Assembly (NCBI RefSeq): GCF_000620165.1
Contig: NZ_JHVN01000010.1
Location: forward strand, 78,016 to 142,015
Source of the DNA: Anoxybacillus tepidamans PS2
GTDB lineage: Bacteria; Bacillota; Bacilli; Bacillales; Anoxybacillaceae
DNA length: 64,000 bases
Reading direction: 5' to 3'
In this document: positions 55,753 to 63,870 of the stretch, in pieces
Numbering within the stretch: position 1 is the stretch's first letter
Layout: each line of letters opens with the position of its first letter
Translations under genes and position numbers: made by a program
Notes under the pieces: generated by a model
Database searches by the model: none
The model's input: only the letters and a program-made list of their open reading frames with translations
Told to the model about the DNA's origin: nothing

Positions 55753-55943
55753 GTCCCTTTACTCCCTATACATTTTTCGACACAATTGAATTTCACAAAA
55801 CTATTTCATTAGAGTGTTATTCTAGCACGTTTATCAATCTAAAAGTAAGCGCCAAATCCTTTACATTTCGTTTGACAGTAAAATATTAAACTTCTTGTTC
55901 ATTATATTATCATAAAGACTTTTACCGCGGGGAAACGATAATG

Positions 55944-55981
55944 AAAAAGCATTACTTCGATTCTCTGAAGTAATGCTTTTT
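55944..55981 (-). terminator. Terminator of the fatty-acid operon
   Basis: AAAAAGCATTACTTC pairs with GAAGTAATGCTTTTT, just after the MaoC gene. Confidence 0.9.
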
Positions 55982-55994
55982 AGAATATGACGGA

Positions 55995-56396
55995 TCAATA
56001 CGTTACAAACACTACTTCTCCCGTTATCACTTCGTTTCCATGTTGATTGACGGCTGAAACGTTGAAGCGGAGCCGATTTCTCTCTTTTTCTTTCAGTGTG
56101 GCCTTGAGCGTAACGATGTCATCGAGAAAGACCATTCCTTTAAACCGTATCGAGTAATCACGTATAAACCCTTGTTCGTAGTATGGTGTAAACAGTTTAG
56201 TTAGATTCCCCATCGTCCACATCCCGTGGGCAATAATACCAGGCAACCCCGCTTTTTTCGCTTCTTCGTCGATCGTATGAATCGGATTATAATCCCCTGA
56301 AGCTCCAGCATATTTAATCAAGTCGATTCTAGAAACAGGAGGGAGCTCGACCTCTTTTAAACAATCACCAACCTGCAATTCTATTAACTTTGTCAT
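55995..56396 (-). CDS. MaoC family (R)-enoyl-CoA hydratase-like protein
   Basis: A 133-residue hot-dog-fold protein. SGDYNPIHTIDEEAKKAGLPG with the Asp/His dyad, followed by GIIAHGMWTMG, is the hydratase signature of MaoC proteins, which hydrate enoyl-CoA to (R)-3-hydroxyacyl-CoA. It overlaps the preceding hot-dog gene by four bases, and the two probably form a heterodimer. It is the last gene before a terminator. Confidence 0.87.
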   Translation of the reverse strand: MTKLIELQVGDCLKEVELPPVSRIDLIKYAGASGDYNPIHTIDEEAKKAGLPGIIAHGMWTMGNLTKLFTPYYEQGFIRDYSIRFKGMVFLDDIVTLKATLKEKERNRLRFNVSAVNQHGNEVITGEVVFVTY

Positions 56397-56842
56397 AGCG
56401 CCATCGCCTTTCTTACCGCTTCCGTAATAATAATCGTTGATGAAGACGTAAAAATCACATTCCCTTCCTCATCTTCTCCATAGTTCTTAACCACTAAAAG
56501 TCCAAGCTTCCCCATGCTGCTTTGTTTTTCGTAATAGCTTTCTATCTTTGAATAACAAAATACTTCTTCCCCTACAAACAAAGGCCGCTCATAATGGAAT
56601 TGCTGTTCGCCGTGAATAAGACCTTTGTTGGGAAGGTTCAATCCTTCAATGATGCCGTAGTCGAACACGCGAGGAAATGTTGGAGGAGCAATGTTCATCT
56701 GATAGCGTGATTTTTTTCCGGTTTCTTCATCCCAATAAATCGGATGGGGATCGCCGATCGCTTCAGCAAATTTTTTGACCGCTCCCCTTTCGACGATATT
56801 TTTTACTTTATTGGAGCACCGACCTACATATGCAGCAAACAT
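56393..56842 (-). CDS. MaoC-like N-terminal (FAS1_DH type) dehydratase subunit
   Basis: A 149-residue hot-dog protein of the 'N-terminal half of MaoC dehydratase' type: FAEAIGDPHPIYWDEETGK resembles the substrate-binding edge, but the His of the catalytic dyad is replaced. Such subunits pair with a catalytic MaoC partner, here the gene that overlaps it. It follows the reductase gene by 21 bases. Confidence 0.83.
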   Translation of the reverse strand: MFAAYVGRCSNKVKNIVERGAVKKFAEAIGDPHPIYWDEETGKKSRYQMNIAPPTFPRVFDYGIIEGLNLPNKGLIHGEQQFHYERPLFVGEEVFCYSKIESYYEKQSSMGKLGLLVVKNYGEDEEGNVIFTSSSTIIITEAVRKAMAL

Positions 56843-56863
56843 CGCTTTTGCCCCCCTTTTATG

Positions 56864-57625
56864 TTAATTTTTTGGACCTCCAGCGACATATAGCACTTGG
56901 CCATTAATAAACGATGATTTTTCATCGGCAAAAAAGGCGACAGCATGAGCAACATCTGATGGTTTTCCGGTTCGTCCAACCGGAATTTGTGCGACACTTG
57001 CTTGAATTAACTGCTCAAAAGAAATGCCGATCCGCTCCGCTGTCGCTTTTGTCATGTCTGTTTCGATAAAGCCAGGGGCGACTGCGTTCGTAGTAATTCC
57101 ATATTTGCCAAGCTCAATAGCCAATGTTTTTGTAAATCCTTGCAATCCTGCTTTAGCGGTGGCATAGTTCGCTTGACCGCGATTTCCGAGGGCGGACGTG
57201 GATGAGATGTTAATAATGCGTCCATATTTTCTTTCCACCATATATTTCTGAACGGCGCGGGCACAATAAAACGATCCTTTCAAATGAACGTCCATAACCG
57301 TTTCCCAATCAGCATCTGTCATTTTAAACAGCAGATTGTCGCGAATCACTCCAGCGTTGTTTACAAGAATGTCAACCGCTCCGAATGTATCGACGATTTC
57401 CTTTACTACTTGTTCGACTTGCGATGCATCGGTCACATCCGCAACTTTAGCATATACTGCATACCCTTTCTCCTTTAACTCATTTGCGGTCGCATACAAT
57501 GCTTCTTCATTCAAATCAATAATCGCTACTTTGGCCTCCTCTTCGGCAAAAAGTTCTGCAATCGCCTTTCCGATCCCACGGCTTCCACCTGTTATAAATG
57601 CCACTCTTCCTGCAAATCTTCCCAT
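56864..57625 (-). CDS. 3-oxoacyl-ACP/CoA reductase (FabG-like SDR)
   Basis: A 253-residue SDR with TGGSRGIG at the cofactor loop (about residues 12-19), NNAG, Ser in SSTSALG and the catalytic pair Tyr154/Lys158 in YATAK. The C-terminus IETDMT is typical of FabG and acetoacetyl-CoA reductases. In this operon it likely oxidises or reduces (R)-3-hydroxyacyl-CoA in partnership with the MaoC hydratase. GAGGAGG precedes the ATG. Confidence 0.87.
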   Translation of the reverse strand: MGRFAGRVAFITGGSRGIGKAIAELFAEEEAKVAIIDLNEEALYATANELKEKGYAVYAKVADVTDASQVEQVVKEIVDTFGAVDILVNNAGVIRDNLLFKMTDADWETVMDVHLKGSFYCARAVQKYMVERKYGRIINISSTSALGNRGQANYATAKAGLQGFTKTLAIELGKYGITTNAVAPGFIETDMTKATAERIGISFEQLIQASVAQIPVGRTGKPSDVAHAVAFFADEKSSFINGQVLYVAGGPKN

Positions 57626-57798
57626 TACAATTCCTCCTCGTATAGTAGTTTAGAAAGGTTTTTTAATTGAAATTTCGGTTGATTTGATTGCTTTTTGACA
57701 ATTGCATATTGTTGGGTGAGTGGCCCAGGAGTGAGGGCACGTTCCTCGCTCCTAGGTCGCACGCAATAGGGATAGCCTTTTTGATCACGCTCTCACCT

Positions 57799-58977
57799 TT
57801 ATAGAAATTGGCCAAGTTTAACATGTCCTTTTAATAGATTTCTAGCAATAATCATTCGTTGAATTTCATCTGTTCCATCGTAAATCCGCCAAAGCCTTGC
57901 GTCTCGATACCAACGTTCAATAGGCATGTCTTTTGTATATCCCATTCCTCCGTGAATTTGCATGACGCGGTCTACTACACGGTTGCCCATGTTGGCTCCA
58001 AACAGCTTCGCCATTGATGCTAAATGGCGGTTGTCTTCTCCTTGATCAAGGGTAAAAGCCGCATTGAGAACAAGCCATTTCGCTGCCTCGATTTCAGTCG
58101 CCGCATCTGCGATCATCCATTGGATCGCCTGGCGCTCGGCAATTGGCTTTCCGAACGTAATGCGCTCTTTGGAATAATCAATGGCCATCTGCAATAACCT
58201 CTCTGCAGCCCCAACCGCCCGCGCCCCAACGACCCAGCGGGCGTAACCGATCCATTCGAGACCAAGTTTATATCCTTCGTGCAACTCTCCTAAAATATTT
58301 TCCTCGGGAACGCGTACATTTTCGAATACGAGGCTAGCCGGTGTCGAGTGTCCCATCGTATGTATCGGTTCCGATCGCCAGCCCATATCACGATCCACAA
58401 TAAAACACGTGACACCATCTCGACCAGACGTCGCCTTATGGCGCTCTTTATCAGTGATAGCAATAACCATGACAAAATCAGCTTCATTTCCGCCTGTAAT
58501 AAACGTTTTTTCCCCATTTAATACCCATTCATCCCCATCTTTGACAGCCGTCATTTTAATATTTCTTGTATCCGATCCAGCGCTTGGTTCGGTCATGGCA
58601 AAACACGACTTTTTCTCACCGTTAATCGTTGGGATCAAATACTTTTTCTTCTGTTGTTCATTCGCGTAATAAAGGATGTTATCAGCCGAACCTCCGAATT
58701 GGAACGGGACAAACGTTTTCGATACTTCCATAATAACAATGGCCATCATCAAATTTCCTAAATCGGCTCCGCCATACTCAGAGGGCGTGTTAATGCCCCA
58801 AAACCCCGCTTCTTTTGCCTTAAGTTGCAGTTCCTTCACTTTTTCTGGAGAAAGGCTTGGCCTTCCTTCCCTTTCATTGCGAAGCACCTCGTTTTCCAGT
58901 GGCATAAGCTCTTTTTCAACAAATTTCCGAATCGCTTTTTGCGCCATTTTTTGCTCATCAGTAAGGCGTAAAAACAT
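57799..58977 (-). CDS. Acyl-CoA dehydrogenase
   Basis: A 392-residue flavoenzyme. The FAD/substrate region is CFAMTEPSAGSD (about residues 132-143) and the C-terminal signature is HGGMGYTKDMPIERWYRDAR. It oxidises an acyl-CoA to the 2-enoyl-CoA, passing electrons to ETF. It starts the operon with FabG-like and MaoC genes, giving a complete path to 3-oxoacyl-CoA. GAGGAG precedes the ATG. A gap of 172 bases separates it from the reductase gene and holds the hairpin AGGAGCGAGG/CCTCACTCCT (about 57727-57755). Confidence 0.92.
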   Translation of the reverse strand: MFLRLTDEQKMAQKAIRKFVEKELMPLENEVLRNEREGRPSLSPEKVKELQLKAKEAGFWGINTPSEYGGADLGNLMMAIVIMEVSKTFVPFQFGGSADNILYYANEQQKKKYLIPTINGEKKSCFAMTEPSAGSDTRNIKMTAVKDGDEWVLNGEKTFITGGNEADFVMVIAITDKERHKATSGRDGVTCFIVDRDMGWRSEPIHTMGHSTPASLVFENVRVPEENILGELHEGYKLGLEWIGYARWVVGARAVGAAERLLQMAIDYSKERITFGKPIAERQAIQWMIADAATEIEAAKWLVLNAAFTLDQGEDNRHLASMAKLFGANMGNRVVDRVMQIHGGMGYTKDMPIERWYRDARLWRIYDGTDEIQRMIIARNLLKGHVKLGQFL

Positions 58978-59160
58978 CCAATCCTCTCCTCATCCATTTT
59001 AAAATGGTTCCATGACTCTGGCTTTAGAAACGCCGGATTCAAACGCTATACGCTCACAGATATTTAAACGGGAGAATAAATCAAAGACCAAAGAATACTG
59101 TTAGTAAATTCATCAACACACTTGGCCCCATATGATAACTATGCTTATATATCTAGTATT

Positions 59161-59178
59161 ATACCAACCGGTTGGTAT
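59161..59178 (-). promoter_or_regulatory. TetR-type operator upstream of the acyl-CoA dehydrogenase operon
   Basis: ATACCAACCGGTTGGTAT is a perfect 18-base palindrome. On the minus strand a TATAAT box overlaps its end (GGTATAAT), placing the operator between the -10 and -35 boxes, about 180 bases before the gene. The ACCAACCGGTTGGT core is typical of TetR-family operators. No TetR gene is in the window. Confidence 0.65.
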
Positions 59179-59228
59179 GTTAATTGTATTATATTTATAA
59201 TTTTTAGAAAATTCAACTCTTTTATAAG

Positions 59229-59267
59229 CGCCATGTGATTTTCTTCCTATAGGAGAAAATCACATGG
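59229..59267 (-). terminator. Stem-loop at the end of the LysE gene
   Basis: CATGTGATTTTC pairs with GAAAATCACATG, right after the stop. The U-tract is poor. Confidence 0.6.
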
Positions 59268-59861
59268 TTATAATAGGCTATACAAAGAACCAACGGCAAA
59301 TACTAAAATAATCATGCCGGACACACGGTTGACGAATGTTAAATACTTTCGCTGAATCCGATGCTGAACAAAGCCGACAAAACCGCTGAGAAACAGCCAC
59401 CATAAAGCCGAACCTATAAAGACACCGCCAACGAAAACAAAGGTGGAACGATGAGATATACCGAAACTCGAAAAAATAGCGGCAAAAGATAAAATAGTCA
59501 TCGGATTGGAGAATGTGAGAAATAGTATCGAAAAATAAGCTCCCCATATTCCCTCTCCGCGCCGCGCATTCGCTGGCGCTTCCGAAGCCCCGGACATCAA
59601 TGTTCTGATTCCTAAATAAGCAAGAAACAGACCGCCAATCAGCCGAATCCACGTTTGCTGTTCAACGAGAAAATGGGTAAAAACGGTCAATCCAAGCCCC
59701 GCAACAAGTCCATATATCGCATCTGCTGTGGCCGCTCCTAAACCTGACACAAATCCGAACAGCCTCCCTTGCGCTAATGTCCTTTGTATGCAAAGAATGC
59801 CGATCGGTCCAACCGGAGCAGCAATCGAAAATCCGATAATTAGCCCTTTGAGTAAATCCAT
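59268..59861 (-). CDS. LysE family amino acid exporter
   Basis: A 197-residue membrane protein of the LysE/RhtB family, with six hydrophobic helices and the N-terminal signature FSIAAPVGPIGILCIQRTLAQG. Members export lysine, threonine, homoserine lactone or other amino acids. It is in the same direction as the DUF350 operon but separated by a terminator. Substrate unknown. Confidence 0.87.
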   Translation of the reverse strand: MDLLKGLIIGFSIAAPVGPIGILCIQRTLAQGRLFGFVSGLGAATADAIYGLVAGLGLTVFTHFLVEQQTWIRLIGGLFLAYLGIRTLMSGASEAPANARRGEGIWGAYFSILFLTFSNPMTILSFAAIFSSFGISHRSTFVFVGGVFIGSALWWLFLSGFVGFVQHRIQRKYLTFVNRVSGMIILVFAVGSLYSLL

Positions 59862-59926
59862 TCCTTTTCGCCTCCCTCTTTCTACGTCTTAGCTGCGACT
59901 CCTTAACTACTTCCTTCTTTTTCGAG

Positions 59927-59957
59927 TAAAAAAGACCCGATTGAAACACTCGGGCTC
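59927..59957 (-). terminator. Terminator of the DUF350 operon
   Basis: CCCGA pairs with TCGGG, then CTTTTTT on the minus strand, about 30 bases after the DUF350 stop. Confidence 0.7.
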
Positions 59958-59989
59958 ACAAAAAAATGAATCGTCATTTGCTATGCCAA

Positions 59990-60388
59990 TTAATAAGACA
60001 TGCTTCCAGCGACGATCAATCCTACAATAATCGAAATGGCAAATAAGCTAAAGCCGACGGCGAGATTGCCTTCTTCTACTTTTTTCGCTAGATTCGTGTT
60101 CGGGGTGAAAATGTATTCCAGCACAAAATATACAACCACTTGCGTTGCAATTCCAATCGCTCCCCATAAGAGAGCATCTAATAGGTTGATGCTGTTGCTC
60201 CAAGCGGCATAAATGACAATTGCTAACCCTAGCGCCTTTCCCCAAAGCTTCAATGCGACAGCCATATTGCCTTGGCGGATTAACTCACGTTCAGAGAATT
60301 TCGTTGTTAAGCTAAACAAGCCGACCCCAATTCCCATGAGCCCTAACCCTAGCAAGGTGTAAAGAACAAAATTTAAAATATACTCCAT
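59990..60388 (-). CDS. DUF350 membrane protein (YjfL-like)
   Basis: A 132-residue protein with four hydrophobic helices, split as two similar halves: FVLYTLLGLGLMGIGVGLFSLTT and NLAVGFSLFAISIIVGLIVA. This is DUF350, the family of E. coli YjfL. It starts at the ATG at 60388 after AAAGGGTG, overlapping the ligase stop region. DUF350 genes are often linked with glutathionylspermidine-synthase-like ligases in many bacteria, as here. Molecular function unknown; a membrane channel or anchor for the ligase product is a guess. Confidence 0.85.
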   Translation of the reverse strand: MEYILNFVLYTLLGLGLMGIGVGLFSLTTKFSERELIRQGNMAVALKLWGKALGLAIVIYAAWSNSINLLDALLWGAIGIATQVVVYFVLEYIFTPNTNLAKKVEEGNLAVGFSLFAISIIVGLIVAGSMSY

Positions 60389-60393
60389 GTAGT

Positions 60394-61656
60394 TCACCCT
60401 TTCATTACAACTGGTAAATAATAAGACAAATTATCCGTAATCATTCCCCCTGCCCTCATGCCGATACCAGCCGCTTCCCCATTAATGACAAAGCACGTAT
60501 GCAATAGCTTTACGGTTTTTGGTCCGTCAATCGTCTTAATAACGGTTTCAGGCAGTGAAACGTATTGCTGGTAAACAGAAAGTTCATCTTTATATGTCTG
60601 ATGGCTGTCAGCAGCTGCTACAGTTCCGTCTCCGTGTTTGATTACTACTGTGTCCCCTTCGCGACCAAACGCCGGTTTTTGTACATACATCGTTTGTTTC
60701 GCTAAGAAATACTCTTCGTCGAGATACGTAGGAAGAAAATGCCCGCTGATCCATTCATGCTCTTCCTCGGTAAAAAAAGGAGACCGTTCTTCATACAATC
60801 CCCAGATAAGCGCTTGCACCGCTTTTGATTGCAGTAAGAAGGCAGACGGAGGATTCACTAGGGCGACTTCACCTTCTTTCCACAGCTCAAGCAGCTCGAT
60901 TCCTACTTTTTCTCCGTCGGGAGAACGGTCTTCGATTAAGTGCTCAAGAGGATACGTTTGTCGATAGAGCACATCGATGCGTCGCCCTTTCGCATCGTAC
61001 AAACCGCGCCGTAATATCTCCCCATTTTCAAGTTCTATATTTTTTGAAACGACACGCAGTTCATGAAGCGGCACATAGGCGGATTCTATACGGCTTAACC
61101 GCTGCAAATAGCGAACGGTCTCTCGATCCTCTATATGATCCGCATGCGAAGTAAATACAACATAGGGCTCCTCTTTTGCCACTCTTCGCACCGCAAGCTG
61201 AATTGCTTTAGTGATGAGTCTTTCTGTACCATGATTTGGCGATACTCGTTTGAAAAAAGACGCGAATTGTTGGTTGATGTCAAACGTTTCACGGATGAAC
61301 GTCGGGGTATCGGCGTTGAATTCGAGCAGTTTAAATGTACGGTCCACGCAGGCAAAATCGGCTCGTGCAATGACAGTTTCTGCTGAAAGCGTGACAATGC
61401 GCAAAAATGGAAGCGACTCTTGAGGAAATCCTAACATTTTCAGCGTTTCATCCGACAGCTGCCGCAACAGTTTTGCTGTTTTCCGATACAAATGGCCAAT
61501 ACGATTTGCAGCTTCCTTGATTCTTTCCGCCTCTTCAAATGCCATTGGATAATAGTCAAATAAAGCATATTCTATCCCATATAAATCCGCCCAAAAATCA
61601 GGAAATCGAGCATAAAATTGCGCTCTCCGTTTCCGATGTTCCTCTATTGAATACAT
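60394..61656 (-). CDS. Glutathionylspermidine-synthase-like ATP-grasp ligase (YgiC/YjfC family)
   Basis: A 420-residue ATP-grasp protein of the family that includes E. coli YgiC and YjfC and the synthetase domain of Gsp. The motif EFNADTPT at about residues 112-119 and KPAFGREG at about 327-334 are hallmarks; the latter is the nucleotide-binding loop. Gsp synthetase joins spermidine to a C-terminal glycine carboxylate of glutathione. Here the partner is unknown; the adjacent lipoprotein ending in Gly-Gly is one candidate. The ATG at 61656 is six bases after GGAGG; a GTG at 61662 is also in frame. It lies in an operon under a sigma-W-like promoter. Confidence 0.9.
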   Translation of the reverse strand: MYSIEEHRKRRAQFYARFPDFWADLYGIEYALFDYYPMAFEEAERIKEAANRIGHLYRKTAKLLRQLSDETLKMLGFPQESLPFLRIVTLSAETVIARADFACVDRTFKLLEFNADTPTFIRETFDINQQFASFFKRVSPNHGTERLITKAIQLAVRRVAKEEPYVVFTSHADHIEDRETVRYLQRLSRIESAYVPLHELRVVSKNIELENGEILRRGLYDAKGRRIDVLYRQTYPLEHLIEDRSPDGEKVGIELLELWKEGEVALVNPPSAFLLQSKAVQALIWGLYEERSPFFTEEEHEWISGHFLPTYLDEEYFLAKQTMYVQKPAFGREGDTVVIKHGDGTVAAADSHQTYKDELSVYQQYVSLPETVIKTIDGPKTVKLLHTCFVINGEAAGIGMRAGGMITDNLSYYLPVVMKG

Positions 61657-61658
61657 GT

Positions 61659-61988
61659 TCACCCTCCAAAAAAGCTTCCTTTTGTTCCTGAGCCAATTCC
61701 CGATTTAGCTCGCGCCTTAAATTCTGCGCTTCTCTGGTAGCTTTTATAGGACTCAGATTGTTGCAGTTTACGCTTTGAAGAATAATAACGGCCACCGTAG
61801 AAATGATGGCGATAGTGAGAGCTATCATCATCGTCACAAACATACGTGCCCGTTGATGCATCCCATTCCCATTCGTCACAATCCGGATCATCTGGTTTAG
61901 GAGGTAAATTTTCATCATTACAAGCACTTGTAGAAACAGCCACCAATGCTGTCAGAACGCTCATCATCATTTTTTTGGTCTTATTCAT
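61659..61988 (-). CDS. Lipoprotein with acidic, aromatic and Gly-Gly-terminated tail
   Basis: A 109-residue lipoprotein: basic N-terminus, hydrophobic helix, lipobox STSAC (Cys23). The mature part has an acidic stretch with two Cys (CDEWEWDASTGTYVCDDDD), a His/Tyr-rich segment, a basic helix, and the end SGTKGSFFGG. It takes the place of DUF1190 proteins (YgiB) beside YgiC in enterobacteria but I cannot show homology. Its last two codons GGA GGG also form the ribosome site of the ligase gene, so translation is coupled. ATG three bases after the upstream stop. Confidence 0.75.
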   Translation of the reverse strand: MNKTKKMMMSVLTALVAVSTSACNDENLPPKPDDPDCDEWEWDASTGTYVCDDDDSSHYRHHFYGGRYYSSKRKLQQSESYKSYQRSAEFKARAKSGIGSGTKGSFFGG

Positions 61989-61991
61989 TAA

Positions 61992-62438
61992 CTATTCCCC
62001 CTCTTCATCCACGACAAATCCTGTTGCTGTCACGTACAAAACATAGACTTTCCGATCTTCATCAATTTCCGCGCTATCCCGAAGCCATTCCCGTTCTTGA
62101 AAATATGTGAATGAACTTCCAATATAGGCTAATACATCAAGATGAGAAGAGAGCTCGAATGCTGTAATCAAGCCGGCATTAAGCTCTCGAACCTCTAGGC
62201 GCAAGCCATCACTATCCATTTCAGCCGCTTGTATCCCTCTATCATATTCCTCTACATAAATGACAAACGTATCGTGTTCTAGCGCTGAGGAAACTTGCCG
62301 ATACGTAATCCCTTCTTTGACAAAAAACTCGCATTCGCGTCGCGCGATCATTTGTGGCAAATCGATCCATTCATAAACATAAAGCAGGCGATAATGTTCT
62401 TCGCCAAGCCAAAGCCGGTATTCTAACCTGTGCAACAT
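61992..62438 (-). CDS. Conserved small protein of unknown family, first gene of the ligase operon
   Basis: A 148-residue, acidic, soluble protein with no membrane helix or signal: it opens MLHRLEYRLWLGEEHYRLLY and ends YVTATGFVVDEEGE. The pattern suggests alternating beta strands and a few helices. AAGGAGGGACC precedes the ATG and the transcription start is about 20 bases upstream. I recognise no family. Its place at the head of the ligase operon suggests a cytoplasmic partner of the ligase. Confidence 0.7.
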   Translation of the reverse strand: MLHRLEYRLWLGEEHYRLLYVYEWIDLPQMIARRECEFFVKEGITYRQVSSALEHDTFVIYVEEYDRGIQAAEMDSDGLRLEVRELNAGLITAFELSSHLDVLAYIGSSFTYFQEREWLRDSAEIDEDRKVYVLYVTATGFVVDEEGE

Positions 62439-62467
62439 GGTCCCTCCTTATCAGATGTATCTATACA

Positions 62468-62493
62468 TACGAACAGGAACAAAATTGGTTTCA
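62468..62493 (-). promoter_or_regulatory. Sigma-W (ECF) type promoter of the ligase operon
   Basis: TGAAAC (62488-62493), 16 bases, CGTA (62468-62471) on the minus strand, with a T-rich stretch after the -35. This fits the TGAAAC-N16-CGTA consensus of sigma-W in Bacillus. The CGTATG overlaps the inverted repeat ATGTAT, 2 bases, ATACAT (about 62456-62469). Confidence 0.65.
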
Positions 62494-62514
62494 CTCAAGG
62501 CACGGCTAGGTAAT

Positions 62515-63693
62515 TTATAGAAATAACATGCCACTGGCCGCTGATATAGCTACAACCAACCAAGGGGGACATTTCCAAAACAACAACAAACTAAAGGACA
62601 ATAACGCTAAACAAAAATCAAGTGGTCCTTGAATTGCTTTTGTCCAAACAGGATCGTACAACGCCGCAAGTAAAATGCCTACGACCGACGCGTTTACTCC
62701 TTTTAACGCGGCTTGAAAACGCGGATGGTGGCGAAGCGAATTCCAAAACGGAAGAACACCGAACACTAGCAAAAAGGAAGGGAAAAAAATAGCCATCGTC
62801 GCAATAATAGCACCGATCCAGCCAAAGCTCGCCATTCCAATGTAGGATGCGAATGTAAATAGCGGGCCAGGTACCGCTTGCGCCGCTCCATAACCGGCTA
62901 AAAATTGTTCTTCTGTTACCCATCCCGCTGGAACAACTTCCGATTGCAATAACGGAAGAACGACATGTCCCCCGCCGAATACAAAAGCCCCAGCACGATA
63001 AAAGCTATCAATAAGGGCAATGATATGCGAGTGAAACAACAAACGAACAACCGGTAATAGCGCGAGCAAACCGGCAAATAAAAAAAGCAACTTGCTTGCC
63101 GTTCTTTGGCTAATAGGAATGAATGTATAAGCGCGTGTGATCTCCTGTTCATTGCGAAACAAAAACGTCCCCGCAATGCCAGCACCGACAATCGCGCTAA
63201 TTTGAACGATCACATGTGGAACGAGCAACGTAAACATCGCAACTGCGACGGCAATCGTAGCGCGAAGGCGGTCTGAAGCAAAATTTTGTGCCATCCCCCA
63301 TACTGCTTGCGCCACAACGGCTACCGTTGCCACTAACAGACCATGGAGCCATCCCAGGTGATGAAGCGAAGTTTCTTTATAAAAATACGCAAACAACATA
63401 AGCGCTAAAGCAGAAGGAAGAGTAAATCCAAGCCATGCCGCCAAAGCCCCCCATACCCCAGCGCGCAGCAATCCAATCCCCATGCCAACTTGACTGCTCG
63501 AAGGACCGGGGAGGAATTGACACAACGCTACTAACTCGGCATACGTCGCTTCGTCAATCCATTTCCTTTTGTTCACATATTCATCACGAAAATAAGCCAA
63601 ATGGGCAATCGGGCCACCAAACGAGGTAAGACCTAGCTTTAGGGAAACCTTTAACACTTCTAAAACAGAAGACTTTGATCGCATATTTTGCAT
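62515..63693 (-). CDS. chrA: Chromate transporter ChrA
   Basis: A 392-residue long-form CHR transporter with two homologous halves, each with the conserved N-terminal motifs: LTSFGGPIAHLAYF and CQFLPGPSSSQVGMGIG in the first, VFGGGHVVLPLLQ and AAQAVPGPLFTFASYIG in the second. It exports chromate. GGGAGAAG precedes the ATG. The IS605-type right end lies only 32 bases upstream of the start, so the insertion is in the promoter region and may alter expression. Confidence 0.9.
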   Translation of the reverse strand: MQNMRSKSSVLEVLKVSLKLGLTSFGGPIAHLAYFRDEYVNKRKWIDEATYAELVALCQFLPGPSSSQVGMGIGLLRAGVWGALAAWLGFTLPSALALMLFAYFYKETSLHHLGWLHGLLVATVAVVAQAVWGMAQNFASDRLRATIAVAVAMFTLLVPHVIVQISAIVGAGIAGTFLFRNEQEITRAYTFIPISQRTASKLLFLFAGLLALLPVVRLLFHSHIIALIDSFYRAGAFVFGGGHVVLPLLQSEVVPAGWVTEEQFLAGYGAAQAVPGPLFTFASYIGMASFGWIGAIIATMAIFFPSFLLVFGVLPFWNSLRHHPRFQAALKGVNASVVGILLAALYDPVWTKAIQGPLDFCLALLSFSLLLFWKCPPWLVVAISAASGMLFL

Positions 63694-63724
63694 TTAGCTT
63701 CTCCCCCATACACACGATCTTCCA

Positions 63725-63870
63725 TTGAACTACTCCCACTTTCACTTCGTTTCAAAGTGGGAGATTCCTACGAACACCGAAGCCTCCTTCGGTTCTCTTA
63801 GTAGGCGATCCCCGTCGTCCCAACGGTTCCGTTGTCTAACACGACAACAAGCGCAGTCCTTCTTTTAGAA
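63725..63870 (-). ncRNA. Putative omega-RNA of TnpB with IS right end
   Basis: The minus strand after the tnpB stop shows a multi-stem structure: ACCGAAG/CTTCGGT, outer CCTAC/GTAGG, and a final stem CTCCCACTTT/AAAGTGGGAG (63733-63763), then AGTAGTTCAA at 63725-63734. The TTCAA motif is typical of the right cleavage site of IS605-type elements. In such systems the omega-RNA scaffold ends there and the guide is the flanking chromosomal DNA. The 5' end within tnpB is estimated. Confidence 0.55.

Noticed and set aside
57720..57760. Inverted repeat between the acyl-CoA dehydrogenase and FabG-like genes as an attenuator
   Set aside because: The stem is moderate and lacks a U-tract; it may be an RNA-processing site but nothing more can be supported.
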